Assembly (NCBI RefSeq): GCF_016583785.1
Contig: NZ_NRRU01000006.1
Location: 21,039-85,038 of the forward strand
Direction of reading: 5' to 3'
Length of the DNA: 64,000 nucleotides
From: Rubrivivax gelatinosus
GTDB taxonomy: Bacteria; Pseudomonadota; Gammaproteobacteria; Burkholderiales; Burkholderiaceae_C
Shown here: piece after piece, positions 27,055 through 42,260 of the stretch
How positions within the stretch are numbered: the first letter of the stretch is position 1
Layout of the letters: every line of letters starts with the position of its first letter
Translations under genes and position numbers: made by a program
The notes under the pieces: model-generated
What the model was told of the DNA's origin: nothing
Databases searched by the model: none
The model's input: only the letters and a program-made list of their open reading frames with translations

Positions 27055-28599
27055 ATGCTGATGAAGTCGGATGCCGCAGCCACAGGCGCGGCCGGAAAGC
27101 AGGATCGGGTTGCGCCGGTGGCGCTGGTGGTGGGAAGCGGGTTCGGCGGCATGGCCGCGGCGATCCGCCTGGCCGCCAAGGGCTACCGCGTCACCATTCT
27201 GGAAAAGCTCGACGCCCCGGGCGGGCGCGCCTACGTGCACCGGCGCGAGGGCCACGTCTTCGACGCCGGCCCGACCATCGTCACCGTGCCCTATCTCTTC
27301 GACGAGCTGTGGGCGCTGGCCGGGCGCAAGTTCAGCGACGACATCGAGCTGAAGTCGCTGGACCCGTTCTACCGCATCCGCTTCGACGACGGCGACCACT
27401 TCGACTACAGCGGCGACCCGGCGCGCATGCGCGCCGAAGTGCGCCGCATCTGCCCGTCCGACGCCGAAGGTTTCGAGCGCTTCATGCGCGAGGCCGACCA
27501 GTGCTACGAGCTGGGTTTCCGCACGCTGGGCGACAAGGCCTTCGACACCATCGGCGACCTGATCAAGGCGGCGCCGCTGATCGTCAAGCTGCGCGGCTGG
27601 CGCAGCCTGCACCAGATGGTTTCGAGCCATCTGAAGCACCCCAAGCTGCGCATCGCGATGAGCCTGCAGTCGCTGCTGATCGGCGGCAACCCGTTCTCGG
27701 TGACGAGCATGTACGCGCTCGTCAACGCGCTCGAGCGCCAATGGGGCGTGCACTGGGCGATGGGCGGCACCGGCGAGCTGATCCGCGGCCTGGTCGACGT
27801 CTTCGAAGGCATGGGTGGCACGCTGCGGCTGAAGTCCGAGGTCAGCCGCATCGAGATCGACAACGGCGTCGCCACCGGCGTGACGCTGGCCGACGGCGAG
27901 CGCATCGCCGCCGACATCGTCGTCTGCAACGGCGACACCGGCCACGTCTACAAGCACCTGGTCGACGCCCGCTGGCGCAAGCACTGGACCGACCAGCGCA
28001 TCGAGCGCGGCCACTACTCGATGGGCCTGTTCGTCTGGTACTTCGGCACCGACCGACGCTACGAGGACGTGCCGCACCACATGATGGTGCTGGGCCCGCG
28101 CTACCGCGAACTGCTGCAGGACATCTTCAAACGCAAGAAGCTGGCCGGCGACTTCAGCATCTACCTGCACCGCCCGACCGCCACCGACCCGTCGATGGCG
28201 CCTGAGGGCTGCGACACCTTCTACGCGCTGATGCCGGTGCCGCACCTGGACAGCGGCACCGACTGGGAGACCCAGGCCGAGCCCTATCGCCAGTCGGTCC
28301 AGGAGGCACTGGAGCGCACCGTGCTGCCGGGCCTGGGCCAGCACCTGCGGGTGTCGTTCTGCACCACGCCGCTGGACTTCAAGCACCGGCTGCTGTCGTA
28401 CAAGGGCGCCGGCTTCGGCCTGGAGCCGCTGCTGTTGCAGAGCGCCTACTTCCGCCCGCACAACCGCAGCGAGGACGTGAAGAACCTGTTCATGGTCGGC
28501 GCCAGCACCCACCCGGGCGCCGGCGTGCCGGGCGTGATCATGTCGGCCAAGGCGCTGGAGTCGGTGCTGCCCGACCCGGCGACGTTCGGGCGGCGCTGA
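27055..28599 (+). CDS. crtI: CrtI, phytoene desaturase
   Basis: This FAD-dependent desaturase converts phytoene to neurosporene and, in Rubrivivax-type enzymes, also to lycopene. The 514-aa protein has the N-terminal dinucleotide fold ALVVGSGFGGMAAAIRLAAKGY, PGGRAYVHRREGHVFDAGPT, and the C-terminal CrtI signature FMVGASTHPGAGVPGVIMSA. The ATG at 27055 is followed by another Met two codons later. It stands alone, divergent from bchG and convergent with ppsR, with PpsR-like sites upstream. Confidence 0.96.
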   Translation: MLMKSDAAATGAAGKQDRVAPVALVVGSGFGGMAAAIRLAAKGYRVTILEKLDAPGGRAYVHRREGHVFDAGPTIVTVPYLFDELWALAGRKFSDDIELKSLDPFYRIRFDDGDHFDYSGDPARMRAEVRRICPSDAEGFERFMREADQCYELGFRTLGDKAFDTIGDLIKAAPLIVKLRGWRSLHQMVSSHLKHPKLRIAMSLQSLLIGGNPFSVTSMYALVNALERQWGVHWAMGGTGELIRGLVDVFEGMGGTLRLKSEVSRIEIDNGVATGVTLADGERIAADIVVCNGDTGHVYKHLVDARWRKHWTDQRIERGHYSMGLFVWYFGTDRRYEDVPHHMMVLGPRYRELLQDIFKRKKLAGDFSIYLHRPTATDPSMAPEGCDTFYALMPVPHLDSGTDWETQAEPYRQSVQEALERTVLPGLGQHLRVSFCTTPLDFKHRLLSYKGAGFGLEPLLLQSAYFRPHNRSEDVKNLFMVGASTHPGAGVPGVIMSAKALESVLPDPATFGRR

Positions 28600-28605
28600 A
28601 GCTGC

Positions 28606-28643
28606 AGGCCGGCCTGGCGCCGGCCTCGGCCCGGGGCCGGCCT
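28606..28643. terminator. Inverted repeat between crtI and ppsR
   Basis: A perfect 9-bp repeat, AGGCCGGCC (28606-28614) with GGCCGGCCT (28635-28643), encloses a further GC-rich hairpin. It fills the 42-nt gap between converging crtI and ppsR and reaches the ppsR stop codon. It lacks a T tract. Confidence 0.5.
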
Positions 28644-30096
28644 ATTTCTCGGCTTCGGCCGGCGTGCCGCTGCCCAGGTCGCCCAGGCCGTAGCGGCGCA
28701 GCTTGACGTACAGGCTCTGGCGCGACAGGCCCAGCATTTCCGCCGCCGACGCGCGGTTGTCGCGCGTGAGTTCGAGCGCGGCCTCGATGCACAGCTGCTC
28801 GATCAGGTCGGTGGTCTCGCCGACGATGTCCTTCAGCGGCACCCGGCCGACGAGTTCGGTCAGTTGCCCAACCGAACGCGGCAGCTCGCGCGTCGTGCGT
28901 GCGTCGTGGCCCGCCAGGCGGCGGCCGACGTCGCGGATCGTGAAGCCCAGGAAGGGCCGGTCGCCCGGCGCCACCATCGTCGCCGAGATCTCGACGTCGG
29001 TGACGGCGCCGTATTCGCCACGCAGCGTGGTCGCGAACAGGCGCACCTGGCCGCGCTGGCGCAGGTTGGAGATCATCACGCTCAGGTCGACACCGGTGCG
29101 GCCGAGCCAGCGGTCCAGCGTCTCGCCGCGCACCTGCTCCTCGGTCGTCAGCTGAGCCAGCTCGACGAAAGCCGGGTTGGCCGAGATCACCCGGCCTTCG
29201 AGATCGGTGACGACCAGGCAGTCGGGTGCGCTCTGCACCAGCTTGAGCAGCATCGAGCCGGTCGACGGCGCCACCTCGGTGCTGACCTGCGACTGCACGC
29301 GCGACAGGCGCACGAGGAAGTGCGAAACCAGGTCCTGGCGGTAGGTCGAGACTGCCACCGTGACCTCGCCGCGGGCGTCCGACAGCTCGGCCCGACCCTC
29401 GTCGGCACGGCCGGTGGCACGCACGCCGGCCAGCAGCAGGTTGAGCTGCTCGGCGCCGTGCGCATCGACGCCGGTCGGGAAGGCCAGCCCGACCAGGCTG
29501 CCGGTGCCGCCTTCGGCGAGCAGCCGGGTCGCGGCCGGGTTGGCTTCAAGGATCTTCTGCGTCGTCGCGTCGACGACGAGCACGGCTTCGGACGCCACCT
29601 GGAACAGGTGGCGGTAACGGGTCTCGGCGTGGCGGAACTTCCAGTAGTCGCGCTCCATCGCCTGCTGCGCCTCGACCAGGCGCTGCTGCAACGCAGCCAC
29701 CGCGCGCAGGTCGCGGCCGAAGCCGAGCACGGTGCCGCCACGGCCTTCACTGCCTCCGAGGCGCACGGCGACGAAGAGCAAGGGCACTTCGCGCTCGCCG
29801 GAGAGCACGAAATTCAGGTGGCGCCAGCGGATCGGGCCGACCGCATCGGGCGCGGCCTCGCGCAGCAGGGCCTCGACCTTGTCGCGGCTTTCCGGCGTGA
29901 CGACGTCGATCCAGCGCTTGTCGATCCACTCCGCACCCGCCTCGCGCGCGAAGTCATCGCTGCTGCAGGCGAGATCGCGCACGACGCCATGGGCGTCGAC
30001 CACCAGCGTAATGTCGTTCGCAACCGACAACAGCGCCCCGGCCGTCTCGGCGTTCACGCCGCCGAACGTCTTCTCCGGTGCTCCAAACGGTCTCAT
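28642..30096 (-). CDS. ppsR: PpsR/CrtJ, PAS-domain photosynthesis regulator
   Basis: This redox- and light-responsive transcription factor binds TGT-N12-ACA sites of pigment genes. The 484-aa protein has an N-terminal PAS-like region, a Q-linker (about 132-165), two PAS domains (about 165-265 and 285-395) and a Fis-type HTH at the end (ASAAEMLGLSRQSLYVKLRRYG). Cysteines are at about 44, 293 and 436; Cys436 in EQLCIEAALEL matches the HTH cysteine of CrtJ/PpsR. The second redox cysteine of Rhodobacter is not at the same spacing. It follows aerR and converges with crtI. Confidence 0.95.
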   Translation of the reverse strand: MRPFGAPEKTFGGVNAETAGALLSVANDITLVVDAHGVVRDLACSSDDFAREAGAEWIDKRWIDVVTPESRDKVEALLREAAPDAVGPIRWRHLNFVLSGEREVPLLFVAVRLGGSEGRGGTVLGFGRDLRAVAALQQRLVEAQQAMERDYWKFRHAETRYRHLFQVASEAVLVVDATTQKILEANPAATRLLAEGGTGSLVGLAFPTGVDAHGAEQLNLLLAGVRATGRADEGRAELSDARGEVTVAVSTYRQDLVSHFLVRLSRVQSQVSTEVAPSTGSMLLKLVQSAPDCLVVTDLEGRVISANPAFVELAQLTTEEQVRGETLDRWLGRTGVDLSVMISNLRQRGQVRLFATTLRGEYGAVTDVEISATMVAPGDRPFLGFTIRDVGRRLAGHDARTTRELPRSVGQLTELVGRVPLKDIVGETTDLIEQLCIEAALELTRDNRASAAEMLGLSRQSLYVKLRRYGLGDLGSGTPAEAEK

Positions 30097-30196
30097 TCGG
30101 AGACCCGCCTTTCAGCTCTTAAATACTGCGTTGATCGAAACAGCGGCACTTGGTTCATGCAGCCGCTTCCGAATACCGACTCCTGCAGCCGCCTAT

Positions 30197-31036
30197 TCAT
30201 CGTCGGCCCACTCTTGCGGCGACGAGCCGCGAGGCCAGCGCCGGCGCATCGCGTGCGTCGTTCGCGGTGCCGTCGGCACCGACTTCCGCCGCCCGCTCGG
30301 GGTCGGCAGCAAACACCGGGCCACCGACCAACACCGCGAGGGCGCGGTTGCGGGAAGCGCGGCGCATCGTCGTGATGCCTTCGCGCAGCCGGTCCAGCCG
30401 CGCCTCGACACCGACGGAGATGCCGACGACGTCGAACCACTCGCGCCGCAGGCGGCGCACCGGGTCGATCGAACGGCTGTCCAGTTCGCAGACCACTTCC
30501 CAGCCGGCCTGGCGAAAGAACTCCGCCACCATCGACAGGCCGAAGGTGTGCTGCTCGCCGGCAGCCGGCAGCAACAGCGCCCGGTGGCCGTCGACCGGCA
30601 GCTGGTGGTCGTGTCCGAGCGAGGGGCTCAGCCCACGCATGATGCGGTGCAGGCGCCCGAGCGCGACGGTGACGTCGCTGAACATCACCAGGTCCTGCTC
30701 CCACATCTGGCCGAGCTGGCGCGCAGCCGGGGCGAGCAGATCAAGATAGATGGACTCGACCGGCACGCCGCGCTCGCGCAACTGGACGATGGTCGCGGTC
30801 CAGCCGGCGTCACCCGATGCGAGCACGCACTCGACGAATGCCGGCAGCTCCTCCGGCGCGAGCGAGTCCTCACGTCCGGCCTGGGCAGCGCGCGCGACCA
30901 GGGGCGCGAACTCGCTCTCGATGCTGCGCACGATGCGCGCGAAAGGCTCGGGCAGGCGACGGACGCCGGCGTCCGTCTGCTCGCCTTCGACGACCGAAGC
31001 CCGCTCGGCCCTCGCGGCGCAGACGGCCGGGCTCAC
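30197..31036 (-). CDS. aerR: AerR/PpaA, B12-binding antirepressor of PpsR
   Basis: PpaA/AerR proteins bind cobalamin and modulate PpsR/CrtJ. The 279-aa protein has a helical domain with MWEQDLVMFSDVTVALGRLH (about 111-130) and a short cobalamin-binding domain. The signature His163 lies in GEQHTFGLSM, and VCELDSRSIDP and VVGISVG follow. A GTG start at 31036 is chosen because GGAG lies 7 nt upstream; the frame stays open to 31231, with only a TTG near that end. A 40-43-codon ORF upstream ends in GTGA overlap with this start. It lies 100 nt before ppsR on the same strand. Confidence 0.9.
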   Translation of the reverse strand: MSPAVCAARAERASVVEGEQTDAGVRRLPEPFARIVRSIESEFAPLVARAAQAGREDSLAPEELPAFVECVLASGDAGWTATIVQLRERGVPVESIYLDLLAPAARQLGQMWEQDLVMFSDVTVALGRLHRIMRGLSPSLGHDHQLPVDGHRALLLPAAGEQHTFGLSMVAEFFRQAGWEVVCELDSRSIDPVRRLRREWFDVVGISVGVEARLDRLREGITTMRRASRNRALAVLVGGPVFAADPERAAEVGADGTANDARDAPALASRLVAARVGRR

Positions 31037-31164
31037 GGTCGGGCTCCGCGCGACTGCGGGGCCTCGGCCGTATCCGGCGACGACGCACAGACGAGCACGC
31101 CCGCCGGGCGGCGCGCACGGCGCGTCAGCGGTACCGGTACTCCGGCGTCGATCATGGCGAGCAT
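31033..31164 (-). CDS. Small ORF overlapping the aerR start
   Basis: A 43-codon ORF (ATG at 31164; second in-frame ATG at 31155 gives 40 codons) has GAGGGG just upstream. Its stop TGA overlaps the proposed aerR GTG as GTGA. The product is basic and Pro/Ala-rich and resembles nothing I know. It could be a leader peptide coupling aerR translation, or the sign of an alternative AerR N-terminus. It may also be chance in GC-rich DNA. Confidence 0.35.
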   Translation of the reverse strand: MLAMIDAGVPVPLTRRARRPAGVLVCASSPDTAEAPQSRGARP

Positions 31165-31202
31165 TTCCCCTCAGCGCAGGTGACTGGAACCCACACAAGT
31201 CA

Positions 31203-31266
31203 AGGGTAGTGTCAGGTTCGCATGACGTCAACCCCTGTTGACATCAGGGGTGTCCCCGCATAGATT
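31203..31266. promoter_or_regulatory. aerR/bchF divergent promoters with tandem PpsR-like boxes
   Basis: Two boxes abut: TGTCA-N8-TGACG (31210-31227) and CGTCA-N8-TGACA (31226-31243), each one base off the TGTCA-N8-TGACA palindrome. Rightward, TTGACA (31238-31243), 17 nt and TAGATT (31261-31266) make a near-consensus sigma-70 promoter for bchF. Leftward, TTGACG (31231-31226), 17 nt and TACCCT (31208-31203) could serve aerR. The boxes cover both -35 elements, as expected for PpsR repression. Confidence 0.75.
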
Positions 31267-31273
31267 CTGAGTC

Positions 31274-33063
<1,790 letters not shown>

Positions 33064-33064
33064 C

Positions 33065-34655
33065 ATGCAGTTGACGCTCTGGACCTATGAAGGCCCGCCG
33101 CACGTCGGTGCGATGCGGGTCGCCACCGCGATGGAGGACGTGCACTACGTTCTGCACGCACCGCAAGGCGACACCTACGCCGACCTGCTGTTCACGATGA
33201 TCGAGCGGCTGCCGCGGCGCCCGCCGGTCACCTACACGACCTTCCAGGCGCGCGACCTGGGCAGCGACACCGCGGACCTGTTCAAGACCGCCTGCTCGCA
33301 GGCCTACGAACGTTTCCGCCCGAACGCGATGCTGGTCGGTGCCTCGTGCACCGCCGAACTGATCCAGGACGACCCGGGCGGCCTGGCGCGTGCGCTCAAC
33401 CTGCCGGTGCCCATCGTGCCGCTGGAGCTGCCGTCCTACCAGCGCAAGGAAAACTGGGGCGCCTCGGAAACCTTCTACCAGATCGTGCGCACGCTCGCCG
33501 GCCCGCACGCTCCGGCTCCCGGCAGCAAGCGCGCCCCGCGCGACGCCGGCGTCGCGCCGAGCTGCAACCTGCTGGGCGCGACGGCGCTGGGTTTCCGCCA
33601 CCGCGACGACGTGCGCGAGATCACCGGCCTGCTGAACGAACTCGGCGTCGAGGTGCGCACGGTCGCGCCGCTGGGCGCCTCGGCCGACGACATCGCCCAC
33701 CTGGGCGACGCCGACTTCAACGTCGTGCTCTACCCCGAGACCGGCGCGCAGGCCGCGAGCTGGCTGCAGCGCTTCTTCGGCCAGCCCTTCACGAAGACGA
33801 TCCCGATCGGCGTCGGCGCGACCAAGGCCTTCATCGCCGAGGTGCTGCAACTCGCCGGGCTGCCGGCAGACACGCCGCTGCCCGACTCGCTGTCGCGTTC
33901 GCCCTGGTACTCGCGTTCGGTCGACTCGACCTACCTCACCGGCAAACGTGTCTTCATCTTCGGCGACGCCACCCACGTCATCGCCGCGGCGCGTGTTGCG
34001 CACCAGGAGATGGGCTTCACCGTCGTCGGCCTGGGCACCTACAGCCGCGAGTTCGCACGCGACGTGCGCGATGCCGCCAAGCTCTACGGCGTCGAGGCGC
34101 TGATCACCGACGACTACCTCGAGGTCGAGGCCAAGGTCGCCGAGCTGCAGCCCGAGCTGGTGCTGGGCACGCAGATGGAGCGCCACATCGCCAAGCGCCT
34201 GGGCGTGCCGTGCGCGGTGATCTCGTCACCGGTGCACGTGCAGGACTTCCCGGCGCGCTATTCGCCGCAGATGGGTTTCGAAGGTGCCAACGTCATCTTC
34301 GACACCTGGGTCCACCCGCTGATGATGGGGCTGGAAGAACACCTGCTGACGATGTTCCGCGGCGACTTCGAGTTCCACGACGGTGCCGCCGCCTCGCATC
34401 TGGGGCGGGCAACGGCCGCGTCCGCACCGGCCCGAAGCGAAGAAGTCGCCGCCGACACCACCCCCGAGACCACGCCGGCAGCGGCGCTGGCCCCTCCCGC
34501 AGCTTCTTCCGCGGCTATCGCCGTCGCCCAATGGGCGGCCGATGCGCAGAAGGAACTGCAGAAGATCCCGTTCTTCGTGCGCGGCAAGGCACGTCGCAAC
34601 ACCGAACGCTTCGCCGCCGAGCGCGGCCTCGCCACCATCACCGTGGAAACGCTGT

Positions 34656-34684
<29 letters not shown>
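33065..34684 (+). CDS. bchB: BchB, dark-operative protochlorophyllide reductase subunit B
   Basis: This is the catalytic partner of BchN. The 539-aa protein starts [20 protein letters not shown] and keeps Asp36 (QGDTYADL), the unusual aspartate ligand of the NB cluster. It has [18 protein letters not shown] and the C-terminal POR-type helical domain ([17 protein letters not shown]). A linker of about 60 residues rich in Ala, Pro and Thr (around residues 440-490) is present. Its last 29 nt overlap the proposed bchH start. Confidence 0.96.
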
Positions 34685-39324
<4,640 letters not shown>

Positions 39325-39329
39325 GCGCC

Positions 39330-40031
39330 ATGGACAACGCCAGCTATCAGAACCGCCGCGGCGAGGTCGAGCACTACTTCGACCGCACCGCCGCCCAGAC
39401 CTGGGCGCGGCTGACCTCGGACGCCCCGGTCAGCGGCGTGCGCGCCACCGTGCGCGCCGGCCGCGACCGCATGCGCACGACGCTGCTGTCCTGGCTGCCG
39501 CAGGACCTGCGCGGCCGGCGCGTGCTCGACGCCGGCTGCGGCACCGGCGCGGCCTCGATCGAACTCGCGCGCCGTGGCGCCGACGTGCTCGCGATCGACC
39601 TGTCGCCGACGCTGGTCGGCTTCGCCCGCGAACGCCTGCCCGAGTCGCTCGGCCCGGGCTCGATCGACTTCCGCAGCGGCGACATGCTCGACGCCGCGCT
39701 CGGCCGCTTCGACCACGTGATCGCGATGGATTCGGTGATCCATTACGACGCGCCCGACGCGGTACAGGCGCTGGCCCGACTGGCCGAACGCACCTCGACC
39801 TCGATGGTGTTCACCTTCGCGCCGCGCACTGCGCTGCTGGCGCTGATGTTCGCCGTCGGCCGCGCCTTCCCGCGCGGCGACCGCTCGCCGTCCATCGTGC
39901 CGGTGGCGCCCGAGAAGCTGCGCGCGCTGATGGCGGCGCATCCGGATCTGGGCGACTGGCAGTGGGGCCGCAGCGAGCGTGTTTCCAGCGGCTTCTACAC
40001 CTCGCAAGCCACGGAGTGGAGACGCACTTGA
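39330..40031 (+). CDS. bchM: BchM, Mg-protoporphyrin IX methyltransferase
   Basis: It transfers a methyl group from SAM to the C13 propionate of Mg-protoporphyrin IX, giving the substrate of AcsF. The 233-aa protein starts MDNASYQNRRGEVEHYFDRTA, has the SAM motif VLDAGCGTGAASIELARRGA and RFDHVIAMDSVIHYD, and ends with SSGFYTSQATEWRRT. It begins 5 nt after bchL, and its stop overlaps the TTG start of lhaA. Confidence 0.95.
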   Translation: MDNASYQNRRGEVEHYFDRTAAQTWARLTSDAPVSGVRATVRAGRDRMRTTLLSWLPQDLRGRRVLDAGCGTGAASIELARRGADVLAIDLSPTLVGFARERLPESLGPGSIDFRSGDMLDAALGRFDHVIAMDSVIHYDAPDAVQALARLAERTSTSMVFTFAPRTALLALMFAVGRAFPRGDRSPSIVPVAPEKLRALMAAHPDLGDWQWGRSERVSSGFYTSQATEWRRT

Positions 40032-41476
40032 AGGCAACCCCGGCCCTGCCCGACCCGCTGCGCGAATGGCTGCAGCGCGTCGTGCCGCGCCTGATGCCTT
40101 TTGCCGACGCCGCCAGCCCGGGGCTGCCGCTGCCGCGCCTGCTGCGCCTGGCGCTGTTCCAGGTCTCGGTCGGCCTGGCCACGGCGCTGCTGGTGGGCAC
40201 GCTCAATCGCGTGATGATCGTCGAGCTCGGCGTGCACGCCTGGATCGTCTCGATCATGGTCGCGCTGCCGATGCTGGCGGCGCCCTTCCGGGCCTTCGTG
40301 GGTTTTCGCTCCGACGTGCACGCCTCGGTCATCGGCTGGCGCCGCGTGCCCTACATCTGGCTGGGCACGCTGATGCAGTTCGGCGGCCTGGCGATCATGC
40401 CGTTCGCGCTGCTGGTGCTGACCGGCCAGGGCCAGCTCGGCCTGGGCTGGGTCGGGCAGATCTTCGCCGGCATCTCGTTCCTGCTGGTCGGCGCCGGCCT
40501 GCAGACGACGCAGACCACCGGCCTGGCGCTGGCGACCGACCTGGCAAGCGAAGAGTCCCGCCCGCGTGTCGTCGCGCTGATGTACGTGATGCTGCTCGTC
40601 GGCCTGGTCGGCGGCGGCATGAGCTGCGCGGCGCTGCTGTCGGACTTCTCAGAGCAGCGCCTGGTGCAGGTCGTGCAGGGTGCGGCGCTGCTGACGGTGG
40701 CACTGAACCTGATCGCCGTCTGGAAGCAGGAAGCGCGCGACCCGAACCGGCGCCGCAGCAAGGACCAGCCCGCGCCCGAGTTCCGCACGATGTGGCGCGG
40801 CTTCATCGAGCAGCCCGACGCGCGCCGCTTCCTGTGGATGGTCGGCCTGGGCACCGCGGCCTTCAACATGCAGGACATCGTGCTCGAGCCTTACGGCGGC
40901 GAGATCCTGAAGCTGAGCGTCAGCGCCACCAGCACCCTGACGGCGCTGCTGGCGGCCGGCTCGCTGGTCGCGTTCGCGCTCGCTGCACGCTTGCTGGCGC
41001 GCGGCTCGGACCCCTTGCGCGTGGCCGCCAGCGGTGCCGTCGTCGGGCTGCCGGCCTTTGCGCTCGTGCTGTTCGCCGCGCCGCTGGACTCGCCGATGAT
41101 GTTTCGCGTCGGCACCGTGCTCATCGGCTTCGGCGCCGGGCTGTTCTCCGTCGGCACGCTGACCGCGGCGATGGGGATGGAGCGCCGTGAACACGTCGGC
41201 CTGGCGCTCGGCGCCTGGGGCGCCGTGCAGGCCACGGCGGCGGGTGGTGCCGTTGCGGCCGGCGGTGCCGTGCGCGACCTCGTGTCGGGCATGGCGACTC
41301 AAGGTTTGCTCGGACAGGTACTGGTCAGCCCCGTGACCGGTTATACGTTCGTGTATCAGTTCGAGATCGTCCTGCTGTTCGCGGCGCTCGTCGCGATCGG
41401 CCCGCTGGTAGGCCGCGCGGGGCGGCGGCGGCAGACTGCACAAAACCAATTCGGACTGGCCGATTTCCCCGGCTAG
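40028..41476 (+). CDS. lhaA: LhaA, LH1 assembly protein (PucC/BCD family)
   Basis: This is a polytopic MFS-like protein needed for LH1 assembly in Rhodobacter. The 482-aa product has about 12 membrane segments and the family blocks LNRVMIVELGVHAWIVSIMV, FVGFRSDVHASVIGWRRVPY and LEPYGGEILKLSVSATS. A TTG start at 40028 is favoured: GGAG lies 6 nt upstream, TTGA overlaps the bchM stop, and the length equals the Rhodobacter protein (about 477 aa). It sits just before puhA, the conserved bchM-lhaA-puhA order. Confidence 0.92.
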   Translation: MKATPALPDPLREWLQRVVPRLMPFADAASPGLPLPRLLRLALFQVSVGLATALLVGTLNRVMIVELGVHAWIVSIMVALPMLAAPFRAFVGFRSDVHASVIGWRRVPYIWLGTLMQFGGLAIMPFALLVLTGQGQLGLGWVGQIFAGISFLLVGAGLQTTQTTGLALATDLASEESRPRVVALMYVMLLVGLVGGGMSCAALLSDFSEQRLVQVVQGAALLTVALNLIAVWKQEARDPNRRRSKDQPAPEFRTMWRGFIEQPDARRFLWMVGLGTAAFNMQDIVLEPYGGEILKLSVSATSTLTALLAAGSLVAFALAARLLARGSDPLRVAASGAVVGLPAFALVLFAAPLDSPMMFRVGTVLIGFGAGLFSVGTLTAAMGMERREHVGLALGAWGAVQATAAGGAVAAGGAVRDLVSGMATQGLLGQVLVSPVTGYTFVYQFEIVLLFAALVAIGPLVGRAGRRRQTAQNQFGLADFPG

Positions 41477-41501
41477 CGAGATTCGCGAGAAGGAGAACCC
41501 C

Positions 41502-42260
41502 ATGGGAACTGGTGCCATCACATCCTACGTCGACGTTGCGCAGCTCGTGCTGTACGCCTTCTGGGCGTTCTTTGCGGGCCTTGTCTATTACCTCGTGCGC
41601 GAGAACCACCGCGAGGGCTACCCTGACATGGACAGCGGCACGGGCCGCGGTGTCATCACCGGCTGGCCGGTGCCCGACGCCAAGACCTACAAACTCGCCG
41701 ACGGCCATGAACACGTCGTGCCGAAGGCCGAGCCGTCGCAGGCCGACATCGCCGCCGAACCCGCGCACGCCTGGACCGGCGCGCCGCTGGTCCCGACCGG
41801 CAACCCGCTGCTCGCCGGCGTCGGCCCGGGCTCGTGGACCGAACGTGCCGACCGCGTCGACACCGACGGCGACGGCGGCGTTCGCATCCTGCCGCTGCGC
41901 CTGGTGCCGGACTTCGACGTCGCCCATCAGGACCGCGATCCGCGTGGCCTGCCGGTGGTCGGCGCCGACGGCGTCGAAGCCGGAACGGTCGTCGACCTCT
42001 GGGTCGACACGCCGGAAAACCTGTTCCGTTACCTCGAAGTCGAACTGCCCGGCGGTGCGCGCAAGCTGCTGCCGATCAACTTCGTCAACTTCAAGCGTGA
42101 CGCGGTCAAGGTCAAGGCCATCCTCGGCTCGCAGTTCGCCGACGTGCCGACGACCAAGCACCCGGAACAGGTGACGATGCTGGAAGAAGAGAAGATCTGC
42201 GCCTACTACGGCGCCGGCACGCTGTACGCCGAGCCGTCGCGGCAGGAGCCCCTGCTGTGA
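41502..42260 (+). CDS. puhA: PuhA, reaction centre H subunit
   Basis: The H subunit caps the cytoplasmic side of the reaction centre and shapes proton delivery to QB. The 252-aa protein has one N-terminal membrane helix (about residues 10-30, VAQLVLYAFWAFFAGLVYYL), then RENHREGYPDMDSG and a PRC-barrel domain with GTVVDLWVDTPENLFRYLEVE and RKLLPINFVNFKRDAVKVKAI. AAGGAG precedes the ATG. It is followed by puhB with an ATGA overlap. Confidence 0.97.
   Translation: MGTGAITSYVDVAQLVLYAFWAFFAGLVYYLVRENHREGYPDMDSGTGRGVITGWPVPDAKTYKLADGHEHVVPKAEPSQADIAAEPAHAWTGAPLVPTGNPLLAGVGPGSWTERADRVDTDGDGGVRILPLRLVPDFDVAHQDRDPRGLPVVGADGVEAGTVVDLWVDTPENLFRYLEVELPGGARKLLPINFVNFKRDAVKVKAILGSQFADVPTTKHPEQVTMLEEEKICAYYGAGTLYAEPSRQEPLL

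Noticed and set aside
40028..41476. Naming the gene before puhA as pucC.
   Set aside because: It is of the same family, but its place between bchM and puhA and its length fit lhaA; no pucBA genes are near.
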